A stretch of DNA of 59,425 nt from an uncultured Flavobacteriales bacterium (GCA_937876095.1 CALFIE010000025.1:1-59425); one strand, 5' to 3'; counted from the stretch's first letter, positions 43,067 to 51,904 are shown. Translations and numbers: made by a program. The notes: generated by a model not told the origin, from the sequence alone.

Positions 43067-44485
43067 TTAACTTGGTTCTTTCTCCAGATTTTTTACTTTC
43101 ATAAAAGTTATAGCAATACTTGCCAAAACGAATAAAACTCCGGCTGTGAGAATCGCATTTACTGGATTGTTACCTAACAAATTTTTGAAAATTGGACCGA
43201 AAGAAATGGTCTGAATCAGCATCGGAATTACAATCATCATATTGATGATTCCCATATAAATGCCCCGTTTTTCTCCAGGAATTTCAGGTGAAACGATAGA
43301 ATAGGGAATTCCCATCATTGCAGCCCAACCAATTCCGAACAAAATCATCGGAATTAAAATTAGGTATTGATCTTGAATATAAGGTAAAGAAAACAGCGCA
43401 ATTGCAGTTCCTGCTAAACAAAATATATAGACCGTTTTCGATGAAAATTTGGCTGCGAAAGGCACCAACATCAGTGCGGTAATCATGGTTACCAAATTGT
43501 AAGTCCCATTCATAAGACCAGTTTGTCCTACTGCAATTTCTACGTTTTGTTGTATGTTTTTAGCCCAAGATAAATCGCTGCCTAATACATTAGTACCCGA
43601 TTTTGCGAGTTCCAAAATTTTGGAGGCTTTGGTTTCATCGGCTTCAGAAATGTGATACATCGTTTGTTTGAGCATCGGAGTGATGAATTGCCAATAAATA
43701 AACAATGCATACCACTGAAACAAGTACACCAATGCTAATTGCCACAAAATTTTAGGCATTTTTTTAATTGCTTCAAATATTTCAATAAATGGTGTGAAAA
43801 GATTGCTTTTTTCTTTGGCTAATTGTAGTTCTTTCAGTTCTTCTTCTGTTGGTGGATTTTCAGGGGTTTTGAAAACAGACCAACCAACCGATGCTATCGA
43901 ACAGAACGCACCTATAAAAAACGAGTAATACACCCAAGTTGGAATCCCAGATTCAGAACCGCCCCCAAATTTTTTCTGAAAAATAAATAAAGATAAGTTG
44001 GCCAAAGTAATTCCGGCTCCTACAAATAAACTCTGCATTTGGAATCCGAAAGTTTGTTGAGTTTCTGGTAATTTATCGCCTATGAATGCACGATAAGGTT
44101 CCATTGCGGTATTGTTTGCAGCATCTAAAATCCATAATAAACCTGCAGCCATCCAAAGTGATGAACTGAATGGGAATGCAAACAATGCTAAACTACAAAA
44201 TATTGCTCCCAATAAAAAAAAGGGTTTTCTGCGTCCCCATTTTGGTGACCAAGTTTTGTCGCTGATTGCACCAATTAGTGGTTGAATAAGCAATCCAGTA
44301 ACTGGACCTGCCAAATTGAGAATCGGCAACTGATCTGCATGTGCTCCCAAAAAAGAATAGATTGGATTGATAGCGGTTTGCTGCAATCCAAAACTATACT
44401 GAATTCCGAAAAATCCCACATTCATATTGAAGATTTGCCAAAAAGTCATTTTTGGAAGTTTCGATTTTATGGTAGTAAGGTTCAT
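43067..44485 (-). CDS. MFS/GPH-type sugar symporter (sucrose-like)
   Basis: 472 residues with about 12 membrane segments. The N-terminus FWQIFNMNVGFFGIQYSFGLQQTAINPIYSFLGA, the loop GAISDKTWSPKWGRRKPFFLLGA (RRKP loop 2-3 signature) and ANNTAMEPYRAFIGDKLP match the plant-SUC/bacterial sucrose-maltose symporter group. A longer periplasmic loop (~285-320, MYHISEADETKASKILELAKSGTNV) is unusual. It should carry the disaccharide across the inner membrane with a proton. No -7 box was found in the 105 bases upstream, so expression probably depends on read-through from the receptor gene. Confidence 0.9.
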   Translation of the reverse strand: MNLTTIKSKLPKMTFWQIFNMNVGFFGIQYSFGLQQTAINPIYSFLGAHADQLPILNLAGPVTGLLIQPLIGAISDKTWSPKWGRRKPFFLLGAIFCSLALFAFPFSSSLWMAAGLLWILDAANNTAMEPYRAFIGDKLPETQQTFGFQMQSLFVGAGITLANLSLFIFQKKFGGGSESGIPTWVYYSFFIGAFCSIASVGWSVFKTPENPPTEEELKELQLAKEKSNLFTPFIEIFEAIKKMPKILWQLALVYLFQWYALFIYWQFITPMLKQTMYHISEADETKASKILELAKSGTNVLGSDLSWAKNIQQNVEIAVGQTGLMNGTYNLVTMITALMLVPFAAKFSSKTVYIFCLAGTAIALFSLPYIQDQYLILIPMILFGIGWAAMMGIPYSIVSPEIPGEKRGIYMGIINMMIVIPMLIQTISFGPIFKNLLGNNPVNAILTAGVLFVLASIAITFMKVKNLEKEPS

Positions 44486-44584
44486 TTTTGGGTATATTTT
44501 GTTTAATAAAATTAATAAAAATTGGGTTTCTGCGGAATTTTTTAATTAAAAAAATCGGATAAAAAAAATAAGAATATTTTTTGG

Positions 44585-44622
44585 AAAAAAGGGTGGAATA
44601 ATTCCGAAAAACCATTCCACCC
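44585..44622 (-). terminator. Internal terminator between receptor and symporter genes
   Basis: On the minus strand GGGTGGAAT (44622-44614) pairs with ATTCCACCC (44599-44591) around a 14-nt loop and runs into TTTTTT (44590-44585). It lies 35 bases after the receptor stop and 100 before the symporter ATG. Confidence 0.8.
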
Positions 44623-44656
44623 AGAACTAAAACTTAATTGTATGAAAAATACTTGA

Positions 44657-47104
44657 TTATAAATCCACTCTTAAACTCATACTGATCGATCTACCAGGAA
44701 GTGGACGACCACGTACAATTCCGTTGCTAGGTAAAGATCCTTCTTCTGCTTCTGTAACACCAATTGCATTGAATACGTTGTTACCATTTAAGCTTACATT
44801 CAAGTTTTTAAGAACTTGGTAAGAAATATATGGATTTACCAATACATAACTTGGCATAACCAATTTGTTGCTATCTTGAGCAAATGTTTTAGAAGAACCT
44901 ATCAAGAAAAATCCTGCAGATAATTTTTCAACATTTACGTTTGGATTTAGAGAGTACATAAATTTCGGAGTTCTACGTGGCGTGTTACCAATAATGGTTT
45001 TGTCTATAGCATCATCAATTTTTGCGCTGGTATACGTAAGACCACCTCTAATATCAAACATAGGGCTGAATTTGTAATATCCATCTAATTCTACACCAAC
45101 TGATTTGTATTTGTTTTCGGTTTTCTTTTGGGAGGTAGCTTCGTAGTTTGCTTCTACAGTATTTGCAACAAATAGAGTGGTATTCAAGAAATAATTATTT
45201 GCTCTTAATTTGTAACCACCTTCAAACTGATTTACAAAATTTACTTTAACTGCATCTAGAGCTGGATCATTGGTATTGGTATATTGATAACCATTAGGAT
45301 TACTAATTGAATTATAAGTGTTGAATAATATTCTGTCTGCAGAGGCACTACCTCCTTTGCTGATTCTTGCAAATAATGCGTTTCTGTTATTCAACGCGTA
45401 ATTTGCACCTACTGAATAAGACAAATATTTGTAATCGTAATTAACTGGTGTTAAATTGCTAGTAGAAATTGTGGCAACATTTACTTCATTTGGATCTATG
45501 TTACCATTTTGGTTCATATCTATCGTGTCAGTAGTTCCGTTTCCACCAGAAAAATTACCATTTACTTTACCTATGTCATAACGCAAACCTGCATCTAGAG
45601 TCAAATTATCTACAGCGGTAACTTCTATTTGACCATAAGGTGCAGTTACATCATATTTGGTATTGTAATTTCTTTGGCAGCAATTTCCCCAAGCTGGAGT
45701 TCCATATGCAACAAGTCCGTTTGGTGACAAGTTTTGTCCAGCTACATTTTTCACTTCTATCATTCTTGCATTGTTATCGCTAACTTCTTGCAAATAAGAG
45801 TTCCAATGCCAAGACATATTTACGTTTTGGAAACTTTTGTATAAACCTGCGTTTATTTTTACCCCATCAAATTTTTTGGAAATACTTAAATTGTTGACCA
45901 AATTATTGAAATTATTCAATTTGGTGTTGAACAAGTGGACCAACATATAATTTGCTGAAGTAGAAGCAACGGTATTAGTTCCTGCGTAAACTGCAGAATT
46001 GTAACCAGCAACAGAACCTATAATATCATTATAAGAACCTACATTTGCTGGGAAAGGTGCTATAAATTGACCTCCGTTTACAGAATATCTGATTTTTTCT
46101 TCTAATTTCCAACCGTCTGCAATATTGTAATTGAGTTCTGCTCCTAAAGATTTAGATAAAGAGCGCATTCCGTCTGCAACATCACTTTCTATGATGTTTC
46201 CGTTTCCACCCATAGTTCTGTCTATCGGGAAATTTACGGTTTGCATAGCACCAGTAAGTGCATCATAATTGGCAAGAGATTCCCATTTCGGATCAGCATC
46301 GGTACCAGTAACTTTCATTGGCATTGGCATATATGCTGCAGTTCTGTCATCTAATAATTTAGCATATACTCTTACAGAACCTCTTTCAAATTTTTTCAAA
46401 AATGAAATTCTGAACTGTCCACCAAAATTTGAGGTAAAGCCAGTTTTTCTAGGTCCGTCACCTGATCTGAAAAATCCACCAAGACTTACAAATGTATTGT
46501 CGTTGATCGGAGTTCCGTAATCGAAATCAGTTCGGTAGTTTTTGTAGTTGAGTCCAATTTGTTGTGTTAAACTACCACCTTCTTTCTCACCAGTTTTGGT
46601 AATAAAGTTGATGATACCTGCAGGTGAATTACTTGCAAAGATAGATGCAGAACCTCCTCTCAAAGCTTCAACTCTAGATACAAAACTATCAAATCTAGTA
46701 AATTGATCTTGCGTAGCAAAAGCCATATCTCCAAATTGCAATACAGGTAAACCATCTTCTTGAATAAGCAAATATCTAGAACCACCAGCTGAAACGGGAA
46801 CACCACGAACTGTAAGGTTAGAATTTCCTTCACCACCAGAAGATTCAGCACGTACTCCAGGAATGGTTCTGAAAATTTCAGCAGTTGTTCTTGGTGCTGC
46901 ATTGATGATTTCCTTCATTTTCAAAGTAGAAATAGAAGTAGACGTTTTGATTGATGCTTTTGCAGAAGCATTACCTGTGATTACCACATCATCTATTGTT
47001 TTGGTTTTTACCGAATCTTTCTCGGCAGATTGTGCAAACATAAATGCACCGATACTCATAGTAGAAAGTATCAGGATTTTCTTACGAAGTAATTGATTGT
47101 TCAT
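44657..47104 (-). CDS. TonB-dependent receptor of the sucrose operon
   Basis: 815 residues from ATG 47104 (signal peptide ILSTMSIGAFMFAQ); a longer frame to 47209 has no signal-like start and is rejected. A TonB-box-like segment TIDDVVITG (~33) precedes the plug (~50-170: NAAPRTTAEIFRTIPGVRAESSGGEG, LTVRGVPVSAGGSRYLLIQEDG, FVSRVEALRGGSASIFASNSPAGIINFIT). A 22-strand barrel follows, ending RSISMSLRVDL. There is no N-terminal carboxypeptidase-regulatory domain and no SusD gene next to it, so it is a classical receptor rather than a SusC. It probably imports sucrose or a sucrose-containing saccharide across the outer membrane, judged from its operon. Confidence 0.92.
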   Translation of the reverse strand: MNNQLLRKKILILSTMSIGAFMFAQSAEKDSVKTKTIDDVVITGNASAKASIKTSTSISTLKMKEIINAAPRTTAEIFRTIPGVRAESSGGEGNSNLTVRGVPVSAGGSRYLLIQEDGLPVLQFGDMAFATQDQFTRFDSFVSRVEALRGGSASIFASNSPAGIINFITKTGEKEGGSLTQQIGLNYKNYRTDFDYGTPINDNTFVSLGGFFRSGDGPRKTGFTSNFGGQFRISFLKKFERGSVRVYAKLLDDRTAAYMPMPMKVTGTDADPKWESLANYDALTGAMQTVNFPIDRTMGGNGNIIESDVADGMRSLSKSLGAELNYNIADGWKLEEKIRYSVNGGQFIAPFPANVGSYNDIIGSVAGYNSAVYAGTNTVASTSANYMLVHLFNTKLNNFNNLVNNLSISKKFDGVKINAGLYKSFQNVNMSWHWNSYLQEVSDNNARMIEVKNVAGQNLSPNGLVAYGTPAWGNCCQRNYNTKYDVTAPYGQIEVTAVDNLTLDAGLRYDIGKVNGNFSGGNGTTDTIDMNQNGNIDPNEVNVATISTSNLTPVNYDYKYLSYSVGANYALNNRNALFARISKGGSASADRILFNTYNSISNPNGYQYTNTNDPALDAVKVNFVNQFEGGYKLRANNYFLNTTLFVANTVEANYEATSQKKTENKYKSVGVELDGYYKFSPMFDIRGGLTYTSAKIDDAIDKTIIGNTPRRTPKFMYSLNPNVNVEKLSAGFFLIGSSKTFAQDSNKLVMPSYVLVNPYISYQVLKNLNVSLNGNNVFNAIGVTEAEEGSLPSNGIVRGRPLPGRSISMSLRVDL

Positions 47105-47194
47105 AATTTCAATTTTTTTTTGATTGAGGTAAATGTATTTTTTTATTGTAATCAAATTGCACTTTTTTAGATGTATAAAGTTTTTCTGTAAACT

Positions 47195-47216
47195 CAAACG
47201 TTTGCGCAAACGTTTG
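47195..47216. promoter_or_regulatory. Tandem LacI-family operator
   Basis: CAAACGTTTG occurs twice, separated by CG, so the whole 22 bases are a perfect palindrome made of two 10-bp palindromes with the central CpG typical of LacI/GalR operators. It lies 91-112 bases upstream of the receptor ATG, roughly 60-85 bases upstream of the proposed -7 box. The divergent LacI-type regulator is the obvious binder. The upstream position suits activation or long-range repression. Confidence 0.85.
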
Positions 47217-47381
47217 TGGTGAATAAGTTTCCATAAAAATTAACATTTTTTAAGATATAAATTTTTAAAATTAACATAAAATTAACAAATTATTAATTTA
47301 AATTGAGCTTTGATTTTACCAAAAGTAGCTTCTAAAATCTATTTTATTTAATTCTCTTTAGCTTTCAAGAATAATTTATGG

Positions 47382-47389
47382 TATATTTG
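47382..47389 (+). promoter_or_regulatory. -7 box TATATTTG for the LacI-type regulator
   Basis: Exact TAnnTTTG match 88 bases before the regulator ATG. Confidence 0.5.
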
Positions 47390-47477
47390 GGCATAATAAT
47401 GTCCATTTCTATTTATAATTATTAATGATGATAATAAATAGTGTTATATTAAGAATAATTTGCATCTATAAATATAT

Positions 47478-48440
47478 ATGAAGCGAACCACCATAAAAGA
47501 TATTGCAGAAAAACTACAAATCAATATTTCTACCGTTTCTAGAGCATTGAGCAATCATCCTGATATCAGTGATCCAGTGAAAGCCAAAGTACGAGAAATG
47601 GCAGAATTGCTACATTATCACCCGAGTGATTTTGCGATTAATTTTCGTAAAAAATCGAGTAAAGTAATCGGACTGATTATCCCGAAATTATCGATGTTTT
47701 TTATACCTAGTATTATTGAAGGTATTTCAGCAAAACTGAACAATGATGGTTATAAATTTTTTATACTCTCCTCTGAAGAAAGTTTAGAAATAGAAGCCGA
47801 AAATCTCTTAACCTGCTCCAATTCTCGTGTAGATGGTATTTTGATTTCCCTTACCAAAGAAACCAAAAGTTTAGACCATTTCAAAATAGCCGAAGATTTG
47901 GGAATTCCGGTAGTGATTTTTGATAAAAGTATAGATCAGAAACTTTTTGATCAGGTGTTATTTGATAGTGTAGATTCTGCAGAACGCTGTGCCGAAAGAC
48001 TAATTAATGATGGTTGCCAAAAAATTTTGGCGATTTTCGGTAACGAAAATTTAGAAATTACCGAAAAAAGAAAATTGGCTTTTACCAAAAAAATGCAACT
48101 TCACCCCAATATCAAATGCAAAATTATTCACTCAGATTCTGCTGAAATTGCCAAAGAAAAAACGGAACTAATTTTAGATTATGAAGATTTTGATGGTTTT
48201 TTTGCCATGAGCGACGAAATTTTGGCAGGACTCAATATTGCATTGGTGAACAGAAATATCGCCATCAAAGAAAAGAAGGTAATAGCAATAAGCGAAGGAA
48301 TTTTACCAAAATACCTAAATTCTAGTTACGAATTCGAAAAAAACGATGGCCTGAAAATGGGGGTAAAAGCAGCCGAAATTCTGTTAGACAAAATCATTAA
48401 TAGCAAAGAATCTGGTGTTGCGCAATTTTATCTTATATAG
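47478..48440 (+). CDS. LacI-family transcriptional regulator
   Basis: 320 residues. N-terminal helix-turn-helix TTIKDIAEKLQINISTVSRALSNHPDIS with hinge segment HYHPSDFAINFRKKSSKVIGLIIPK, then a periplasmic-binding-type sensor domain (ILISLTKETK, VIFDKSIDQKLFDQVLFDSVDSAERCAERLINDGCQKI, FDGFFAMSDEILAGLNIAL). It lacks the usual hinge-helix sequence LxxxAxxLG in perfect form but is otherwise complete. Divergent from the sucrose operon and next to a perfect LacI-type palindrome, so it should control that operon in response to the sugar or a product. Confidence 0.94.
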   Translation: MKRTTIKDIAEKLQINISTVSRALSNHPDISDPVKAKVREMAELLHYHPSDFAINFRKKSSKVIGLIIPKLSMFFIPSIIEGISAKLNNDGYKFFILSSEESLEIEAENLLTCSNSRVDGILISLTKETKSLDHFKIAEDLGIPVVIFDKSIDQKLFDQVLFDSVDSAERCAERLINDGCQKILAIFGNENLEITEKRKLAFTKKMQLHPNIKCKIIHSDSAEIAKEKTELILDYEDFDGFFAMSDEILAGLNIALVNRNIAIKEKKVIAISEGILPKYLNSSYEFEKNDGLKMGVKAAEILLDKIINSKESGVAQFYLI

Positions 48441-48447
48441 TAATGAA

Positions 48448-48603
48448 TTATTTATTCATACAAGATTCCAGAGAATCTGCCCCGAAATAGAGTACAACCA
48501 ACCACAATAAACCTTTTACGGTAAAAAAAATCAAACCACCAATTCCGACTTTTTTCAGCCAAGAATTTAGTTTTTCTTTTTTGCTTGGTTCTGTTGAGTT
48601 CAT
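48448..48603 (-). CDS. Small 51-residue single-span membrane protein
   Basis: Minus-strand frame from ATG 48603 to TAA 48448, beginning MNSTEPSKKEKLNSWLKK, then a hydrophobic span (~19-41: VGIGGLIFFTVKGLLWLVVLYFG) and a short tail ADSLESCMNK. Lys-rich N-terminus followed by one helix suggests N-in topology. Support for a real gene: a complete frame with sensible composition, an exact minus-strand -7 box 15 bases upstream, and a neat fit in the gap, convergent with the LacI gene 7 bases away. It resembles short conserved flavobacterial membrane peptides with a K(G/R)(L/I)(L/I/V)W core. Function unknown. Confidence 0.7.
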   Translation of the reverse strand: MNSTEPSKKEKLNSWLKKVGIGGLIFFTVKGLLWLVVLYFGADSLESCMNK

Positions 48604-48617
48604 CTGCTATTTTTTTT

Positions 48618-48625
48618 CAAAATTA
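48618..48625 (-). promoter_or_regulatory. -7 box TAATTTTG for the small membrane protein
   Basis: Minus-strand exact TAnnTTTG match with a TTG 16 bases further upstream (complement of 48642-48644). Confidence 0.45.
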
Positions 48626-48876
48626 AAAAATAATTTCCAAACAATGGTTTCACTTTAGTTTTTTGGTGCAAATTTTCAATTCAAATTTGGCTTTTTCTTG
48701 CAGTTACTGTTCTATTATTACCTCAATTTGGTGAAAATTTTACTAAAAAACTTTGTTTTATGTTAAAAATTAGCCATTTTTAAAAAAATCACGAAAAATT
48801 TTCATTAAATCTATTTAAAATTCTTCTTTCGGTAAATATTTTTTATATTTACGACATCTCAAAAGAATAATATATA

Positions 48877-50424
48877 ATGACAACTTCTGTTGATTTCGGT
48901 ATCGAAAAAACACTCCAAAATTTAGGCATTAATAAAGAAAATCTAGGAACTTCTACTGGTAGTAATTGGTTTTCTAGTGGTTCATCTATTGCATCTTATT
49001 CGCCTACAGATGGCGAATTCATTGCCAAAGTACAAGCTTCTACGGTAGAAGATTATCACAAAACTATAGAAATTGCAAAAAAAGCATTTCTGGAATTCAG
49101 ATTAATTCCAGCTCCTAAACGTGGCGAATTGGTAAGACAATTTGGGCAAAAACTCCGTGAGAAAAAAGAAGATTTAGGAAAACTGGTCTCTTATGAAATG
49201 GGAAAATCTCTGCAAGAAGGTTTCGGAGAGGTACAAGAAATGATTGATATTTGTGATTTTGCAGTCGGACTTTCTCGTCAGTTACAAGGTTTCACTATGC
49301 ATTCCGAAAGACCAGGACATCGTATGTACGAGCAATATCATCCTCTCGGAATTGTGGGAATTATTTCGGCTTTCAATTTTCCGGTTGCAGTTTGGTCTTG
49401 GAATACAGCACTTGCTTGGATTTGTGGAAATGTTTGCGTGTGGAAACCATCAGAAAAAGCGCCACTTTGTGGAGTTGCTTGTCAGAAAATTATAGCAGAA
49501 GTTTTGACTGAAAATAATTTACCAGAAGGAATTTCTTGCCTAATCAATGGTAATTACGAAATCGGGGAATTGATGACACACGATAAAAACGTGAATCTTG
49601 TTTCGTTCACAGGTTCTACAAGAGCTGGGAGAAAAGTAAATACCGTAGTTGCAGAACGTTTCGGGAAAACTATTTTGGAATTGGGTGGTAACAATGCCAT
49701 CATTATTTCTAAAGATGCCGATCTCGATATGTCTATTATAGGTGCGGTTTTCGGAGCAGTAGGAACTGCAGGTCAACGTTGTACTTCTACCAGAAGATTA
49801 ATCATTCATGAATCTGTTTATGATGAGGTGAAAAACCGTTTGGTAAAAGCCTATTCTCAACTTAAAATAGGAAATCCTTTAGACCAAAATAATCACGTTG
49901 GTCCATTAATTGACCAAGATTCAGTACAAAATTACCTAAATTCTATAGAAAAATGCAAAAAAGAAGGCGGAAAATTTGTGGTAGAAGGTGGTGTTTTAGA
50001 AGGAGATAATTTTAGTTCTGGTTGTTATGTAAAACCATGTATTGCAGAAGTAGAAAACCATTTCGCAATTGTACAACACGAGACTTTTGCGCCTATTTTA
50101 TACCTAATGAAATACCAAAATTTGGAAGAAGCCATCGCAATGCAAAACGATGTTCCGCAAGGTTTGAGTTCTGCAATTATGACTAATAATTTGAGAGAAT
50201 CAGAACTTTTCCTTTCGCATGCTGGTTCAGACTGCGGAATTGCCAATGTCAACATTGGGACTTCTGGTGCAGAAATTGGCGGTGCATTTGGTGGAGAAAA
50301 AGAAACAGGAGGTGGTAGAGAATCAGGTTCAGATTCCTGGAAATTCTATATGCGCAGACAAACCAATACCATCAATTATACCACAAGTTTACCTTTAGCA
50401 CAAGGAATAAAGTTTGATTTATAA
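48877..50424 (+). CDS. Aldehyde dehydrogenase, ALDH7/aminoadipic semialdehyde type
   Basis: 515 residues of the ALDH7 (antiquitin, AmaB-like) group: long N-terminus, EQYHPLGIVGIISAFNFPVAVWSWNTALAWICGNVCVWKPSEKAPL, catalytic Glu268 in LELGGNN, catalytic Cys302 in TAGQRCTSTRRL, and the closing SGAEIGGAFGGEKETGGGRESGSDSWKFYMRRQTNT. The enzyme oxidises alpha-aminoadipic semialdehyde (in equilibrium with piperideine-6-carboxylate) to aminoadipate with NAD(P)+. The next gene is lysine 6-aminotransferase, which makes exactly that substrate, so specificity is well supported by context. A long nested hairpin separates the two genes. Confidence 0.93.
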   Translation: MTTSVDFGIEKTLQNLGINKENLGTSTGSNWFSSGSSIASYSPTDGEFIAKVQASTVEDYHKTIEIAKKAFLEFRLIPAPKRGELVRQFGQKLREKKEDLGKLVSYEMGKSLQEGFGEVQEMIDICDFAVGLSRQLQGFTMHSERPGHRMYEQYHPLGIVGIISAFNFPVAVWSWNTALAWICGNVCVWKPSEKAPLCGVACQKIIAEVLTENNLPEGISCLINGNYEIGELMTHDKNVNLVSFTGSTRAGRKVNTVVAERFGKTILELGGNNAIIISKDADLDMSIIGAVFGAVGTAGQRCTSTRRLIIHESVYDEVKNRLVKAYSQLKIGNPLDQNNHVGPLIDQDSVQNYLNSIEKCKKEGGKFVVEGGVLEGDNFSSGCYVKPCIAEVENHFAIVQHETFAPILYLMKYQNLEEAIAMQNDVPQGLSSAIMTNNLRESELFLSHAGSDCGIANVNIGTSGAEIGGAFGGEKETGGGRESGSDSWKFYMRRQTNTINYTTSLPLAQGIKFDL

Positions 50425-50443
50425 ATAAATTTATTGAAAAATT

Positions 50444-50509
50444 AAAAGATTAAAAGATTTAGAAATTTTGGAAATATTAAATTTTCAAATTTCCACATTT
50501 TAATCTTTT
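50444..50509 (+). repeat. Nested hairpin between the two lysine-degradation genes
   Basis: AAAAGATTAAAA (50444-50455) is the exact complement of TTTTAATCTTTT (50498-50509), and inside it GGAAAT (50470-50475) pairs with ATTTCC (50489-50494). The text AAAAGATTTAGAAATTT also appears inverted at about 53228-53252, so it may belong to a dispersed family. Confidence 0.6.
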
Positions 50510-50524
50510 CAAAATAAAAAAGAA

Positions 50525-51862
50525 ATGAACAAAACAATAGAACTCAGTCCAGAAATTACGGGCAACAAAGTAAAAGCGTCTTTAGGAAAACATATTTTAG
50601 CCGATGGTTTTGATTTCGTTTTAGATTACGAAAATTGCCAAGGTTCTTGGATTGCCGATAAATTAACTGGCGAAAAATTCCTAGATATGTTCTCTATGTT
50701 TGGATCTGCATCAGTTGGTTACAACCATCCTTATATTGTAGGTAAAGCAGATTGGTTAGGTAAAAATGCGGTTTTCAAACCAACAATGAGCGATGTCTAT
50801 ACCGAAGAATACGCCAATTTTATGGATGTTTTCAGTAGAGTAGCTATTCCTACAGAATTGCCTTATTGCTTCTTTGTAGAAGGTGGTGCGTTAGCTGTAG
50901 AAAACGCCTTGAAAACAGCTTTTGACTGGAAAACCCGAAAAAATTGGTTAAAAGGTAGTAAAACCGAAGGTTCAGTTGCCATCCATTTCAAGCAAGCATT
51001 TCACGGTAGAAGTGGCTACACTTTGAGTTTGACCAACACTTCAGATCCTAGAAAATATCAATATTTTCCACTCTTTGATTGGCCAAGAATCATCAATCCG
51101 AAATTACATTTCCCAATTACCGAAGAAAACCTTCAAGAAACCATCAAAAATGAGCAATTAGCCTTATTAGAAATAGAACAAGCCATTTTGTTGAATCCTG
51201 AAAAATGTTCGTGCATCATCATAGAAGTTATTCAAGCAGAAGGTGGTGACAATCATTTCAGACCAGAATTTTTGAAACAATTGCGCAAAATTTGTGATGA
51301 GAATGAGATGCTCCTTATTTTTGATGAAGTACAAACCGGAATCGGAATTACAGGTAAAATGTGGGCATACCAAAACTTTGATGTGATTCCAGATGTAATT
51401 TCTTTTGGCAAAAAAACCCAAGTTTGTGGGATTTTGGCAAGTAAAACCAAACTCGACGAAGTAGAACACCACGTATTTGCAGAAAGTTCGCGCATCAATT
51501 CGACTTTTGGTGGTAATTATATAGATATGCTGCGTTTTCAGTTGGTTTTAGAAGTAATAGAGCAAGAGCAATTGCTGAATCAGGTGAATGAAACTGGCGC
51601 TTATTTACTCAATGGTTTGCAAGAATTGCAAAAAAAATATCCAAATTTGATTTCCAATGCACGAGGAAAAGGTTTGATGTGCGCATTTGATTTACCAAAC
51701 GGAACAATCCGTGGTGAATTTCAGGAAAAAATGTTCGAAGAAAAAGTAATCGTGCTAGTTTGTGGTGACCAATCAATCAGGTTTCGCCCACACCTGAATG
51801 TTAGCAAAGAAGATTTGCAAATTGCAATCGATAGAATCGACAAAATTGCAGCAACTTATTAA
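50525..51862 (+). CDS. lat: L-lysine 6-transaminase
   Basis: 445 residues, class-III PLP aminotransferase. Moves the epsilon-amino group of lysine to 2-oxoglutarate, giving aminoadipic semialdehyde. Motifs: DMFSMFGSASVGYNHPYI, FVEGGALAVENALKTAFDWKTRKN, FKQAFHGRSGYTLSLTNTSDP, IIIEVIQAEGGDNHFRPEF, LLIFDEVQTGIGITGKMWAYQ and the PLP lysine in ISFGKKTQVCGI (Lys296/297). These match the LAT group and not ornithine or acetylornithine aminotransferases. Downstream of the ALDH7 gene by 100 bases; the pair forms the first two steps of aerobic lysine breakdown. Confidence 0.93.
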   Translation: MNKTIELSPEITGNKVKASLGKHILADGFDFVLDYENCQGSWIADKLTGEKFLDMFSMFGSASVGYNHPYIVGKADWLGKNAVFKPTMSDVYTEEYANFMDVFSRVAIPTELPYCFFVEGGALAVENALKTAFDWKTRKNWLKGSKTEGSVAIHFKQAFHGRSGYTLSLTNTSDPRKYQYFPLFDWPRIINPKLHFPITEENLQETIKNEQLALLEIEQAILLNPEKCSCIIIEVIQAEGGDNHFRPEFLKQLRKICDENEMLLIFDEVQTGIGITGKMWAYQNFDVIPDVISFGKKTQVCGILASKTKLDEVEHHVFAESSRINSTFGGNYIDMLRFQLVLEVIEQEQLLNQVNETGAYLLNGLQELQKKYPNLISNARGKGLMCAFDLPNGTIRGEFQEKMFEEKVIVLVCGDQSIRFRPHLNVSKEDLQIAIDRIDKIAATY

Positions 51863-51904
51863 TATTTTATTTTCATTAATGAAAATTGCATTATAAAAAC
51901 TACA

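Larger units (their letters stand above)
47105..47477. other. Receptor/lacI divergent control region
   Basis: 373 A/T-rich bases. On the receptor side a near-consensus minus-strand -7 box TACATTTA lies at 47130-47137 (7 of 8). The tandem operator is at 47195-47216. The lacI-type -7 box is at 47382-47389. The ~160 bases between operator and lacI promoter show nothing recognisable. Confidence 0.6.

Noticed and set aside
47105..47209. N-terminal extension of the TonB receptor to 47209
   Set aside because: The extra 35 residues are Lys/Ile-rich and cover the operator; the signal peptide starts at ATG 47104.
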